From: Nocardioides pocheonensis
GTDB taxonomy: Bacteria; Actinomycetota; Actinomycetes; Propionibacteriales; Nocardioidaceae
DNA length: 60,554 bases
Direction: 5' to 3'
Assembly: GCF_003725535.1 (NCBI RefSeq)
Contig: NZ_RJSF01000003.1
Location: forward strand, 264,336-324,889
The translations under genes and the position numbers were made by a program. This document shows positions 51,552-59,683 of the stretch, one piece after another (within the stretch, counting starts at the first letter, position 1; each line of letters starts with the position of its first letter). The notes below the pieces were generated by a model. That model searched no databases, was not told the DNA's origin, and saw only the letters and a program-made list of their open reading frames with translations.

Positions 51552-52876
51552 CACTCGGCGAAGCCGGGGAGTGACTCCTCGAGGATCTGACGGAAGGGGA
51601 GTGTGGCGCCGAGCTGGCTGAGCACGCCGACGCCGCCCACCCAGGTGCGGTGGATCAGCAGGTACGCCGGCGGCAGGTTCAGCCGCATCATCACCGGGTA
51701 GGCGTCGCCGCGGGGGTCGTTGATCCGCTTGAACTGCTCCTGCATCCAGGCTCGCGAGAACGTGAACGTCTCCGACCTCGCCGGCTCGATGAAGGGTGCG
51801 AGGTAGGACCGGAGCCGGTCGGCGTCGACGCGCACGTTCTCCTTGATGAACCCCTCGTCCCGCAACGCCTCGACCAGCTGGTCGTAGTCGTCGAGGCAGG
51901 CGATCCGGATCAGGGAGCCGTACGCGCGGGGCAGGCTGCGCTCGGGCAGGCGCGCGACCGCGCCGTAGTCGAGCACGCCCAGGCGTCCGGGCGACCCGTC
52001 GGCCTGGGGGAGCAGCCGGAAGTTGCCCGGGTGCGGGTCGGCGTGCAGCATCCCGGTGCGGGCCGGACCGCCGAACATGAACCGCACGTAGAGCTCGCCG
52101 TAGTGGTCGCGCTCCTCCTGGGTGCCGTCGCGGATCACCTGGGCGAGCGACGCCGGGCTGTCCACCCATTCCGTGACCAGCACCTGGGAGGCGACCGCGA
52201 CGACGTCGGGGACGAGGATGGAGGGGTCGCCGGCGTACTCCGCGGCGAACACCCGCTGGGCCTCGGCCTCGAGGTGGTAGTCGAGCTCCTCCTCGACGCG
52301 CGCCTGCAGCTCCTCGACGAGCGGCTTGACGTCGATCCCGGGGAAGGCCGGCCCGAGGCTGCGAGCGACCCGCGAGAGCTGGCGCAGGTCGCTGCGCAGC
52401 GCGTCGGCGGCGCCCGGGTACTGCACCTTGACGGCGACGTCGCGCCCGTCCCAGCGGGCCCGGTGGACCTGTCCGATGGAGGCGGCGGCCGCGGGCACCG
52501 GGTCGAGATCGGTGAGGTGGGAGCGGTAGTCCGCGCCGAGCTCGCGAGCCAGGATCTCCCGGACGGTGATGGTCGGCATCGGGGGAGCGGAGTCCTGCAG
52601 CCGGGTGAGCTGGTCGCGGTACGGCGCGGCGAGGTCCTCCGGGAGGGCCGCTTCGAAGATCGACAGCGCCTGGCCGACCTTCATCGCCCCGCCCTTGAGC
52701 TCGCCGAGGGTGCGGAAGAGCTGCTCGGCGGTGCGCTGCTGGAGCTCGCCGAACACCACCTCGGCCGGCGCGCCACCCATCCGCTTGCCCAGGCCGAGCG
52801 CCGTGCGGCCGGCGTACCCGAGCGGCAACGCCGCCAGGCGGGCGGTGCGGGCGACGGCGTTGCGGGGGGTGCTCAC
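51551..52876 (-). CDS. ABC1 kinase-like (AarF/UbiB) family protein
   Basis: A 441-residue protein from GTG 52876. It carries the KxGQ motif (GAMKVGQAL), an Ala-rich ATP loop (AAAASIGQVHRA), VAVKVQYPG with the Lys, and the HADPHPGNF plus LDYGAVARL motifs of the atypical kinase fold. Members act in lipid or quinone metabolism at the membrane; in bacteria the substrate is mostly undefined. Corresponds to Rv3197. The GTG overlaps the stop of the ThiF-like gene by four bases. The longer upstream frame was rejected. Confidence 0.92.
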   Translation of the reverse strand: MSTPRNAVARTARLAALPLGYAGRTALGLGKRMGGAPAEVVFGELQQRTAEQLFRTLGELKGGAMKVGQALSIFEAALPEDLAAPYRDQLTRLQDSAPPMPTITVREILARELGADYRSHLTDLDPVPAAAASIGQVHRARWDGRDVAVKVQYPGAADALRSDLRQLSRVARSLGPAFPGIDVKPLVEELQARVEEELDYHLEAEAQRVFAAEYAGDPSILVPDVVAVASQVLVTEWVDSPASLAQVIRDGTQEERDHYGELYVRFMFGGPARTGMLHADPHPGNFRLLPQADGSPGRLGVLDYGAVARLPERSLPRAYGSLIRIACLDDYDQLVEALRDEGFIKENVRVDADRLRSYLAPFIEPARSETFTFSRAWMQEQFKRINDPRGDAYPVMMRLNLPPAYLLIHRTWVGGVGVLSQLGATLPFRQILEESLPGFAE

Positions 52877-53742
52877 CCCACCATTGTGCGGGAAGGGTGT
52901 GCGTCCGACGACCAGCCGCAGCCGCAGGCGGGGTGTCGCAGCCACTCGGTCTGGGTGAGCGCAGCCAGCGCGGGCTCGATCCGGACCGTGCTGGACCACG
53001 TCGACGGGCGCCCGCCCTCGACGTGCGTGACCAGGTCGCGCACCGCCCAGGCGAGTGCGAGCGTGCCCAGCGCGGTGTCGACGGGCTCGGCGACGCCGTC
53101 CTGCCGGGCGGCGCGGGCGGCGGCGTGCCGGGCCACCAGGGTCGTCGCCGAGGGATCGTCGACCAGGCGGTGTGCGTCGCTGCAGCGCAGGCAGGCCGTG
53201 CGCCCCGGTACGACGAACGGGCCGACGAGCACGGCGCCCTCGACGAGCCGGACGAGCAGGTGCGGGGTGCCGGTGCGGACCAGCGCGTCCAGCTCGACCC
53301 GGTCGATCTCGCCGAGGGAGAGCACGAGCACGGCGGTGGGCCCGCCGTCGGGTCGGTCGGTGACGGGGAGGCCGACGGCATCGAGCAGACGGGTGGGGTC
53401 GAGGTCAGGGACGATGCCCTGGACGGCGACCCGGGCGCTGCGGCGCGCCGCGAGCCGGTCGCGGTAGCCGGAGTGGTCCTGCGCCGCCACGGCAGCGACG
53501 TCGCCGACCGCGAAGCCGGGGGTCAGCAGGCCGGTGCCGTCCACGAGGACCGGGGCGAGCGCGTCGAGGACGGCTCTGGTCTCGGCATCCCCGGGCACGG
53601 CCTCTCCGCGGACGAGGTGGTCGAGCGTGCGGCGTACCGGCTCGGTGTCGGGCACGCAGACCTCCGGTCGCAGCCCCACCTGAAGCTCGGTCCGCGACCG
53701 GCGCAGCACACGGAGGCCGGGGGCGAGGACCGGGCGCAACAT
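52873..53742 (-). CDS. ThiF/cyclodehydratase-like protein
   Basis: A 289-residue protein with an N-terminal winged-helix-like part and a C-terminal ThiF-like region: VPGRTACLRCSDAHR and HPACGCGW hold a Cys set resembling the zinc site of E1-like/TOMM cyclodehydratase C proteins. No ATP-binding GxGxxG is present, so it is probably a peptide-binding or structural form rather than an adenylating enzyme. It matches the conserved actinobacterial gene at the Rv3196 position. Coupled to the ABC1 kinase gene. No precursor peptide or heterocycle dehydrogenase was seen nearby. Confidence 0.78.
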   Translation of the reverse strand: MLRPVLAPGLRVLRRSRTELQVGLRPEVCVPDTEPVRRTLDHLVRGEAVPGDAETRAVLDALAPVLVDGTGLLTPGFAVGDVAAVAAQDHSGYRDRLAARRSARVAVQGIVPDLDPTRLLDAVGLPVTDRPDGGPTAVLVLSLGEIDRVELDALVRTGTPHLLVRLVEGAVLVGPFVVPGRTACLRCSDAHRLVDDPSATTLVARHAAARAARQDGVAEPVDTALGTLALAWAVRDLVTHVEGGRPSTWSSTVRIEPALAALTQTEWLRHPACGCGWSSDAHPSRTMVG

Positions 53743-53799
53743 GGTCCAGGAGCGTAGGCACGCGCCGCCGGTGGCGCGAACGGTCGTCCACAGGCAAGA

Positions 53800-53848
53800 A
53801 ACAGCGCAACGGCGGGACCCACGAGGTGGGTACCGCCGTTGCGCTGTT
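53800..53848 (-). terminator. Intrinsic terminator of the DUF5679 gene
   Basis: A 16-bp perfect stem (AACAGCGCAACGGCGG at 53800-53815 with its complement at 53833-53848) plus an inner CCC/GGG pair. Read on the minus strand it is followed by TTCTTGCCTG, a good U-rich end. It isolates the DUF5679 transcript from the downstream ThiF-like gene. Confidence 0.88.
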
Positions 53849-53865
53849 GCTTCGGGTCGGTCGGG

Positions 53866-54024
53866 TCAGGCCCGGCCGAGGATGCGGTTCAGCTTCGTGC
53901 CGCACACGGGGCAGGTGGCCTTGGCCATCTTGGTGCCCTTGTCGTTGACCTCGATGGTGCCCTCGGCCTCACGCTTTTCCTTGCACTTCACGCAATAGAA
54001 CTCGCCGCTCCAGGTCTCCGCCAT
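53866..54024 (-). CDS. DUF5679 small zinc-binding protein
   Basis: A 52-residue protein from ATG 54024: MAETWSGEFYCVKCKEKREA, a Lys-rich middle, then ATCPVCGTKLNRILGRA. The two CxxC pairs (CVKC, CPVC) define a zinc ribbon; the family (DUF5679) is widespread in actinobacteria and archaea with no known role. GGAGG precedes the start, and a strong terminator follows. Confidence 0.9.
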   Translation of the reverse strand: MAETWSGEFYCVKCKEKREAEGTIEVNDKGTKMAKATCPVCGTKLNRILGRA

Positions 54025-54202
54025 GACGGCCTCCTTGATCCATGTTGCTCTGGTCGTCGCGGCGGGAGTCTGGGGGAAGACCCGCCGGGGTCCAGTTTTG
54101 GGACCGGTTCGACCCTAGACCACGGGTCCACGCATTTCGCGCAGGGGGAGCCCGTTCGGGGGTGTGTCCTTTTACGGGTGTTCCGGCCGTTAATCTCCGC
54201 TC

Positions 54203-55009
54203 ATGACCGCCGAGTCGCCCTCCTTGACCCATCTCCGGCTGGAGCGCCCGTCCCCGGGAGTCGCCCGCCTGGTGCTGGACAACCCCGGCCAGCGCAACGC
54301 GATGTCCGCCGACATGACCCGGTCGTGGGGCCTGGCGATCGACGCTCTGGCCGCCGACCGCGACCTGCGGGTGGTGGTCGTCACCGGGGAGGGCAGCGCG
54401 TTCTGCTCGGGCGGTGACCCGCGGTGGATCGCCGGCGAGCCGGACGCCACGGTCGACCAGCTGCGCACCCGGATGATCGGGTTCTACCGCGCCTGGCTGG
54501 CGATCCGGGCCCTGGAGGTCCCGACGATCGCGGCGGTCAACGGCCCCGCCGTGGGCGCCGGGCTCTGCCTCGCGCTGGCCTGCGACCTCCGGTACGCCGC
54601 GGCCGGCGCGACCCTGAGCGCGCCGTTCGTCCGGCTCGGCATGAACCCCGGCATGGCGTCGACGTACCTGCTCCCGGACGTGGTCGGTGACGCCCACGCC
54701 CGCGAGCTGCTGCTCACCGGACGCAGCGTGCACGCAGAGGAGGCCCGCCAGCTCGGCATGGTCAGCCGCGTCTTCGCCGACGACGCCTTCGCCGCGGAGG
54801 TGCAGCAGATCGCCGAGGGGATCGCCGCGACCGCGCCGATCGCCAGCCGGTACACGACGGTCTCGCTGCGCGGCGGCGGCCACCGCGACCTGGAGTCCGC
54901 GATCCAGTGGGAGGCGCTCGCGCAGCCGATCACGCTGGCCACCGAGGACCTCCAGGAAGGCGTGCGCGCCGCGCGCGAGAAGCGCCCGCCGCAGTTCCGC
55001 AACGCCTGA
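54203..55009 (+). CDS. Enoyl-CoA hydratase/isomerase family protein
   Basis: A 268-residue crotonase-fold enzyme. SAFCSGGDPRWI forms the first oxyanion-hole strand, AVNGPAVGAGLCLALACDLRYA the second. Position 130-145 (RLGMNPGMASTYLLP) has Gly/Ala where one catalytic Glu often sits, so the reaction could be hydration, isomerisation or another crotonase chemistry. No beta-oxidation partner is adjacent. Monocistronic, with TTTTACGGG and TTAATC-like elements upstream. Confidence 0.9.
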   Translation: MTAESPSLTHLRLERPSPGVARLVLDNPGQRNAMSADMTRSWGLAIDALAADRDLRVVVVTGEGSAFCSGGDPRWIAGEPDATVDQLRTRMIGFYRAWLAIRALEVPTIAAVNGPAVGAGLCLALACDLRYAAAGATLSAPFVRLGMNPGMASTYLLPDVVGDAHARELLLTGRSVHAEEARQLGMVSRVFADDAFAAEVQQIAEGIAATAPIASRYTTVSLRGGGHRDLESAIQWEALAQPITLATEDLQEGVRAAREKRPPQFRNA

Positions 55010-55192
55010 GCACACCCGGCCCGGGTGCGGGGACGCAGAAGGCCCCCGACCGCCGCCGTTCGGTGCTTGCCTTCCCCTTGCGAACACGTGCCCGGCGATG
55101 GTCGAGGGCCTCTTCTGGCGCCACGCTAGGCGAGCGTCGCAACCCGGTCAATCCGCCGCCCCGTACTGGCGTGGACCAGCTTCTCCACGGCC

Positions 55193-55224
55193 TGTGGACA
55201 ACCCTGTGGACGACGTGTGGACAG
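55193..55224. promoter_or_regulatory. Cluster of DnaA-box-like motifs
   Basis: TGTGGACAA (55193-55201) is a perfect DnaA box in the reverse sense. TGTGGACGA (55205-55213) and TGTGGACAG (55216-55224) follow at 12- and 11-base steps. The rest of the 272-base gap (55010-55281) shows no gene. It lies before the PHP gene; origin function is unlikely because no dnaA/dnaN genes are near. Confidence 0.5.
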
Positions 55225-55281
55225 CCGGGGGATCGCTGTGGAGGACGCCATGATCGGGCCGGGTTGGGGAGAATCGCCCGC

Positions 55282-56358
55282 ATGGCAGCACCCACACCCG
55301 CGTACGCCGACGGACCCGTCGCCGCGCTGCGCCGGATCGCCTTCCTGCTCGAGCGCACCAGGGCCGAGACCTACAAGGTCAAGGCGTTCCGGGCGGCGGC
55401 CGCGACGATCCTGCCGCTGGACCCCGAGGAGGTGGCGACCCGGGCCCGCGAGGGGACGCTCCGCGAGCTCGCCGGCATCGGTGCGTCGACCGCCGAGGTG
55501 ATCGCCCAGGCGGTCGAGGGACGCGTCCCGGCCCGACTGGCCCGGCTGGAGGAGGAGGCGGGAGGCGCTCTCGTCGACGGGGGCGACGGCATCCGTGGCG
55601 CGCTGCGCGGCGACCTGCACTCCCACAGCGACTGGTCCGACGGAGGCTCGCCGATCGAGGAGATGGCGTTCACCGCGATCGAGCTCGGCCACGAGTACCT
55701 CGTGCTCACCGACCACTCGCCGCGGCTGACGGTCGCGAACGGCCTCTCGGTCGCGCGCCTGCGCCAGCAGCTCGAGGTCGTCGAGGCGGTCAACGCGCAC
55801 CTGGTCGCGGCCGGGTCCACCGCCGGCACCGGCTTCCGGCTCCTCAAGGGCATCGAGGTCGACATCCTCGACGACGGCAGCCTCGACCAGACCGACGAGA
55901 TGCTCTCCGCCCTGGACGTCCGGGTCGCCTCGGTGCACTCGAAGCTCGCGATGGACAAGGACGCGATGACCCGGCGCATGGTCAACGCGGTCGCGAACCC
56001 GTTCACCAACGTGCTCGGGCACTGCACCGGCCGGCTGGTCACCGGCAACCGGGGGATCCGGGCCCAGTCGCAGTTCGACGCCCGCCGGGTGTTCGAGGCC
56101 TGCGTCGAGCACGACGTCGCCGTGGAGATCAACGCCCGACCCGAGCGGCGCGACCCGCCGACGCGGCTGCTGCAGCTCGCGATCGACGTCGGGTGCCTCT
56201 TCTCGATCGACTCGGACGCCCACGCGCCCGGGCAGCTCGACTTCCAGGTCTACGGGTGCGCGCGTGCCGAGGAGCTCGGGCTGGACCCCGACCGGATCGT
56301 GAACACGTGGCCGGCCGACCGGTTGTTGTCGTGGGCAAGTGGGGGAGCGGGGAGGTAA
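55282..56358 (+). CDS. PHP domain protein (PolX-like)
   Basis: A 358-residue protein from ATG 55282. An N-terminal helix-hairpin-helix-like part (RELAGIGASTAEVIAQAVEG) precedes a PHP phosphoesterase domain with DLHSHSDWSDG, LTDHSP, VHSK, LGHCTGR and DSDAHAPGQ, all metal ligands. This is the C-terminal half layout of bacterial DNA polymerase X, but the nucleotidyltransferase domain is absent, so it is probably a stand-alone 3'-5' exonuclease or phosphatase. The next gene starts 10 bases after. Confidence 0.9.
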   Translation: MAAPTPAYADGPVAALRRIAFLLERTRAETYKVKAFRAAAATILPLDPEEVATRAREGTLRELAGIGASTAEVIAQAVEGRVPARLARLEEEAGGALVDGGDGIRGALRGDLHSHSDWSDGGSPIEEMAFTAIELGHEYLVLTDHSPRLTVANGLSVARLRQQLEVVEAVNAHLVAAGSTAGTGFRLLKGIEVDILDDGSLDQTDEMLSALDVRVASVHSKLAMDKDAMTRRMVNAVANPFTNVLGHCTGRLVTGNRGIRAQSQFDARRVFEACVEHDVAVEINARPERRDPPTRLLQLAIDVGCLFSIDSDAHAPGQLDFQVYGCARAEELGLDPDRIVNTWPADRLLSWASGGAGR

Positions 56359-56367
56359 CTTCTCGCC

Positions 56368-56883
56368 ATGAAGCCCGAGGTCGAGGTGCGTCGTTCGCAC
56401 CGGCGGACGCGCACCGTGTCGGCGTACCGCAAGGACGGCAAGGTCATCGTGATGATCCCGGCCCGGTTCACCCGGGCAGAAGAGTCCGAATGGGTCGACA
56501 CCATGCTCGGCAAGCTGATCCGCAGCGAGCAGCGCGGCCGGCGCACCGACGAGCAGCTGATGCGCCGGGCCCGCGAGCTCGGTCGCGACTACCTCCACGG
56601 CCGGGTGGCGCCGCGCTCGGTGCGCTGGGTCTCCAACATGACGACGCGGTGGGGGTCGTGCACGACGGGTGAGGGCACGATCCGCCTGTCCGACCGGCTC
56701 CAGGGCATGCCCGTCTGGGTCATCGACTACGTGCTGCTGCACGAGCTCGCCCACCTGATCGAGCCGAGCCACAACGCGCGCTTCTGGCACTGGGTGGACA
56801 AGTACCCGCGCGCCGAGCGCGCGAAGGGCTACCTCGAGGGCGTCGCGGCGGCGGCGAACCTCCAGCTCGACGCCTGCGACTGA
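56368..56883 (+). CDS. YgjP-like M48/WLM-type metallopeptidase
   Basis: A 171-residue protein with LLHELAHLIEPSHNARFW, the HExxH plus distal His of a zinc peptidase, and the RWGSC motif typical of YgjP/DUF45 proteins. No signal peptide. Substrate unknown; some relatives are linked with DNA or RNA damage. Spacing of 9 bases suggests co-expression with the PHP gene. Convergent with the NUDIX gene. Confidence 0.9.
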   Translation: MKPEVEVRRSHRRTRTVSAYRKDGKVIVMIPARFTRAEESEWVDTMLGKLIRSEQRGRRTDEQLMRRARELGRDYLHGRVAPRSVRWVSNMTTRWGSCTTGEGTIRLSDRLQGMPVWVIDYVLLHELAHLIEPSHNARFWHWVDKYPRAERAKGYLEGVAAAANLQLDACD

Positions 56884-56914
56884 GCCCGGGCTCCCGGGGA
56901 CACCCCGGCCGGGC

Positions 56915-57466
56915 TCACGCGTGCTGGCGCAGCCGCTCGCCGGCCAGACGGATCAGGTCGAGCATGTCCGGCTCGTCGGTCGGCACGTCGTCGACCGCGA
57001 ACCACTGCAGGTCGAGCGACTCGTCGCTGACCACCGGCTCGCTGCTCGTCCCCAGGCGAGCCAGGAAGCGTACGTCGAAGTGCCGCACCGTGCCGCGGGG
57101 GCTGCAGAAGCCCACCTCGTGGAGGGAGAGGTGCACCGGGTCGGGGTCGACGACCAGGTCGGGCAGGCCGGACTCCTCGGTGCCCTCACGGAGCGCCGCT
57201 CCGGCGAGCGTGGTGTCCTCCGGCTCGAGGTGGCCGCCGAACGCGAACCAGCGGCGAGCCTTGCGGTGCAGGTTGAGCAGCACCTGCGTGCCGTCGTGGG
57301 AGAGCACGAGGGCGCCGGCGGTGAGGTGGTCGGGGAAGCAGGCCTTCTCGAGGCCGTCCGGGCGACGGCGCAGGTGCTCGACGTACTGCTCGCGCAGCAG
57401 CTCCTGGGCGTCGTCCGGCGCCGACCAGCCCTCGAGCACGGCCAGCGCGTCCGCGTGCAGGCTCAC
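56915..57466 (-). CDS. NUDIX hydrolase
   Basis: A 183-residue protein with NUDIX box GHLEPEDTTLAGAALREGTEESG (GX5EX7REXXEEXG satisfied) near residues 77-99. The N-terminus (YVEHLRRRPDGLEKACFPDHLTAG) is family-typical for an actinobacterial NUDIX next to the DUF2342 gene. It likely hydrolyses a nucleoside diphosphate derivative; the substrate is undefined. Its ATG overlaps the stop of the upstream DUF2342 gene by four bases. Confidence 0.92.
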   Translation of the reverse strand: MSLHADALAVLEGWSAPDDAQELLREQYVEHLRRRPDGLEKACFPDHLTAGALVLSHDGTQVLLNLHRKARRWFAFGGHLEPEDTTLAGAALREGTEESGLPDLVVDPDPVHLSLHEVGFCSPRGTVRHFDVRFLARLGTSSEPVVSDESLDLQWFAVDDVPTDEPDMLDLIRLAGERLRQHA

Positions 57467-58842
57467 CGGGGGTCGTCGGAGCCGGGCGCGTCGTCGGTCG
57501 GACCCGGTTCGCCGGTGTCGCCGGCCTCGCTGTCGAGCAGCTCGGCGACGGCCTGCTCGAACGCCTCGTCGCTGAGCTCCTCCGGGTTGCCGACGTCCTC
57601 ACGGAAGCCGAGCGGGTCGTCGAGGTCGGCGGCGGTCGGCAGCAGGTCGGGGTGCGCCCACACCGCGTCGCGCGCCTCGTGGCCCTGGCGCGAACGGAGC
57701 GATCCCCACAGCGCGGAGGCGTCGCGGAGCCGGCGCGGCCGCAGCTCGAGCCCGACCAGCGCCGCGAAGGTCTCCTCGGCAGGTCCACCGGCCGCACGGC
57801 GCCGCCGGATCGCCTCCTGCAGCTTGGCGGCGGCGGGCATCCGCTGGGCGGTGGCCTGACCGACCACCTCGTCGACCCAGCCCTCGACCAGGGCGAGGGT
57901 CGTCTCGAGCCGGGTCAGAGCGGCCTCCTGCGCCGGCGTCTTCTTCGGCTCGAAGAGGCCGCCGTCGAGGGCGGCCTGGAACGCCGCCGGGTTGGTGGGG
58001 TCCAGCTGGCCGAGCGACTCCTCGATGCCGGAGACGTCGATCGTGACGCCGCGGCCGAAGGCCTCGACCGCGGAGATCAGGTGGTCGCGCAGCCACGGCA
58101 CGTGCGCGAACAGGCGCTGGTGCGCGGCCTCGCGCAGCGCCAGGTAGAGCAGCACGTCGTCCTCGGTGACGTCGAGGCCGTCGGCGAACTCCGCGATGTT
58201 GTGCGGCAGCAGCGCCGCCTTGCCGGCAGGTCCGAGCGGCAACCCGATGTCGGAGGCGGTGAGCACCTCGCCCGCGAGGCCGCCGAGCGCCTGCCCGACC
58301 TGCTGGCCGAACATCGCGCCGCCGGCCTTGCCGATCATGCCGATCAGGGGGCCCGCCATCGCGCGCGCCTCCTCGGGGATCGCACTGCCCATCGCGCCCA
58401 CGACGTGCTGGGCGACGGGCTCCACCAGCACCCGCCACACGTCGGTCGTCTGCTCGATCCAGTCCGCGCGGCTCCAGGCGGCCGTGGTGGTGATGCCCGA
58501 GGGCAGGGTGGTCGTGTCGTCGAGCCAGTGGTCGGCGAGGCGGAAGGCGTCGGCGACGCGGTTGCGGGCCGCGCTGTCGGGCGTCGGGTCCGGCTCCTGG
58601 GCCGACGTACGCCGGGCGATGTCGATGGCGAGCGGCCAGTTGACCGGTCCGTCGTAGGGCTGCATCAGGGACTGCATCTGGCCCATCAGCGCGCCGAGGT
58701 CCAGGCCACCGAGGTCGGGCATGCCGCCGCCACCGAAGGCGCCGAAGATCTGCTCGAAGGGGGTGCCCTTGAAGGGGTTGTCGCCGCGGTTCTCGGGGCC
58801 TTCGTCAGGTGTCCCCGAGCCGCTTCCGGCGTCGTTGCTCAT
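57463..58842 (-). CDS. DUF2342 'zinc-dependent metalloprotease' family protein
   Basis: A 459-residue, mostly helical protein with a Gly-rich N-terminus (GTPFEQIFGAFGGGGMPDLGG), VNWPLAIDIARR, and LYLALREAAHQRLFAHVPWL. The family (Rv3195; DUF2342) is named a zinc-dependent metalloprotease, yet the candidate site reads EAAHQRLFAH rather than HExxH, so peptidase activity is unproven. The N-terminal 30 residues are polar. Coupled to the NUDIX gene. Divergent from moaE, 35 bases between starts. Confidence 0.9.
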   Translation of the reverse strand: MSNDAGSGSGTPDEGPENRGDNPFKGTPFEQIFGAFGGGGMPDLGGLDLGALMGQMQSLMQPYDGPVNWPLAIDIARRTSAQEPDPTPDSAARNRVADAFRLADHWLDDTTTLPSGITTTAAWSRADWIEQTTDVWRVLVEPVAQHVVGAMGSAIPEEARAMAGPLIGMIGKAGGAMFGQQVGQALGGLAGEVLTASDIGLPLGPAGKAALLPHNIAEFADGLDVTEDDVLLYLALREAAHQRLFAHVPWLRDHLISAVEAFGRGVTIDVSGIEESLGQLDPTNPAAFQAALDGGLFEPKKTPAQEAALTRLETTLALVEGWVDEVVGQATAQRMPAAAKLQEAIRRRRAAGGPAEETFAALVGLELRPRRLRDASALWGSLRSRQGHEARDAVWAHPDLLPTAADLDDPLGFREDVGNPEELSDEAFEQAVAELLDSEAGDTGEPGPTDDAPGSDDPR

Positions 58843-58877
58843 GGCTCCAAGTTACCGGGCTCATCTAGGCTTGTGGG

Positions 58878-59321
58878 GTGACCACGACCTCCTCCCGAGC
58901 CACGACCGTGCGCCTGGTCGCCGTGCGCGAGGACCCACTCGAGCCGGGCGAGGTCGTCGCCGCCGTCTCCGACGCCGCGGCGGGCGGTCTCGCGGTCTTC
59001 GTCGGCACGGTCCGCGACCACGACGGCGGCCAGGACGTGCAGCGCCTGGAGTACTCCGCGCACCCCACGGCCGAGGCCAGGCTGGCCGAGGTCGCGGCCG
59101 AGGTGGCCGAGGAGTTCGACGTCGTGGCCGTCGCCGCGACCCACCGGGTGGGGGTCCTCGAGATCGGCGACGTCGCGGTGGTCTCCGCGGTCTCGGCGGC
59201 TCACCGGGACACCGCCTTCGCGGCCTCGCGCGCGCTGATCGACCGGCTCAAGGCGCGCGTCCCGATCTGGAAGCACCAGGTGTTCGCCGACGGCACCGAC
59301 GAGTGGGTGGACAGCCCCTAG
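58878..59321 (+). CDS. moaE: Molybdopterin synthase large subunit MoaE
   Basis: A 147-residue protein with GGLAVFVGTVRDHDGGQDVQRLEY, VAATHRVGVLEIGDVAVV and the catalytic region RVPIWKHQVFADG, where the Lys is conserved. It converts cyclic pyranopterin monophosphate to molybdopterin using thiocarboxylated MoaD. No moaD is next to it, but MoeZ (31017-32216) could provide the sulfur transfer. GTG 58878 is the start. Confidence 0.94.
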   Translation: MTTTSSRATTVRLVAVREDPLEPGEVVAAVSDAAAGGLAVFVGTVRDHDGGQDVQRLEYSAHPTAEARLAEVAAEVAEEFDVVAVAATHRVGVLEIGDVAVVSAVSAAHRDTAFAASRALIDRLKARVPIWKHQVFADGTDEWVDSP

Positions 59322-59411
59322 CCGCACACCTGGCCGGCCCGACCTCGCCCGATCGCAGGCGGGCCCGCGTGTTGGCGGCACCCAAGCACGTGGGGTCGTC
59401 ATCATGGGGAC

Positions 59412-59657
59412 GTGGAGATCCTGCTCTGGCTGCTGCCCTCGGTCGTGGTGACGTGCGCCGCGATGGCCTGGGTGGGCTGGGTCGGCAGGGAGCGCCCCGA
59501 GCGCGAGCGGTCCGAGGCGGACCTGCAGCGCCTGGCCGAGGCGATCAGGCGTCCGGTGCCCGACGAGCGTCGCCGGCCGCGTCAGCGGGAGCGGAGCACC
59601 GGGGTGGCCCAGCGGCGGGAGCCTTCCCGGCGCGACCAGACCCGCCGGTCCGCCTAG
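59412..59657 (+). CDS. Small single-helix membrane protein
   Basis: An 81-residue protein from GTG 59412 with one N-terminal membrane helix (MEILLWLLPSVVVTCAAMAWVG) and a strongly basic, Arg-rich C-terminal tail expected in the cytoplasm. It lies directly before the PDZ/Lon-like protein gene, 26 bases apart, and may be co-transcribed with it. No family was recognised. Confidence 0.75.
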   Translation: MEILLWLLPSVVVTCAAMAWVGWVGRERPERERSEADLQRLAEAIRRPVPDERRRPRQRERSTGVAQRREPSRRDQTRRSA

Positions 59658-59683
59658 TTGTGCTCGTTTGAGAGGCTGACGCC

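Noticed and set aside
52873-53742. A RiPP (thiazole/oxazole) biosynthetic cluster
   Set aside because: The ThiF/TOMM-like protein stands alone; no YcaO, dehydrogenase or precursor peptide is visible and the gene belongs to the conserved housekeeping order.
55193-55224. Replication origin
   Set aside because: DnaA-like boxes are present but there is no AT-rich unwinding region and no dnaA, dnaN, recF or gyrase gene nearby.
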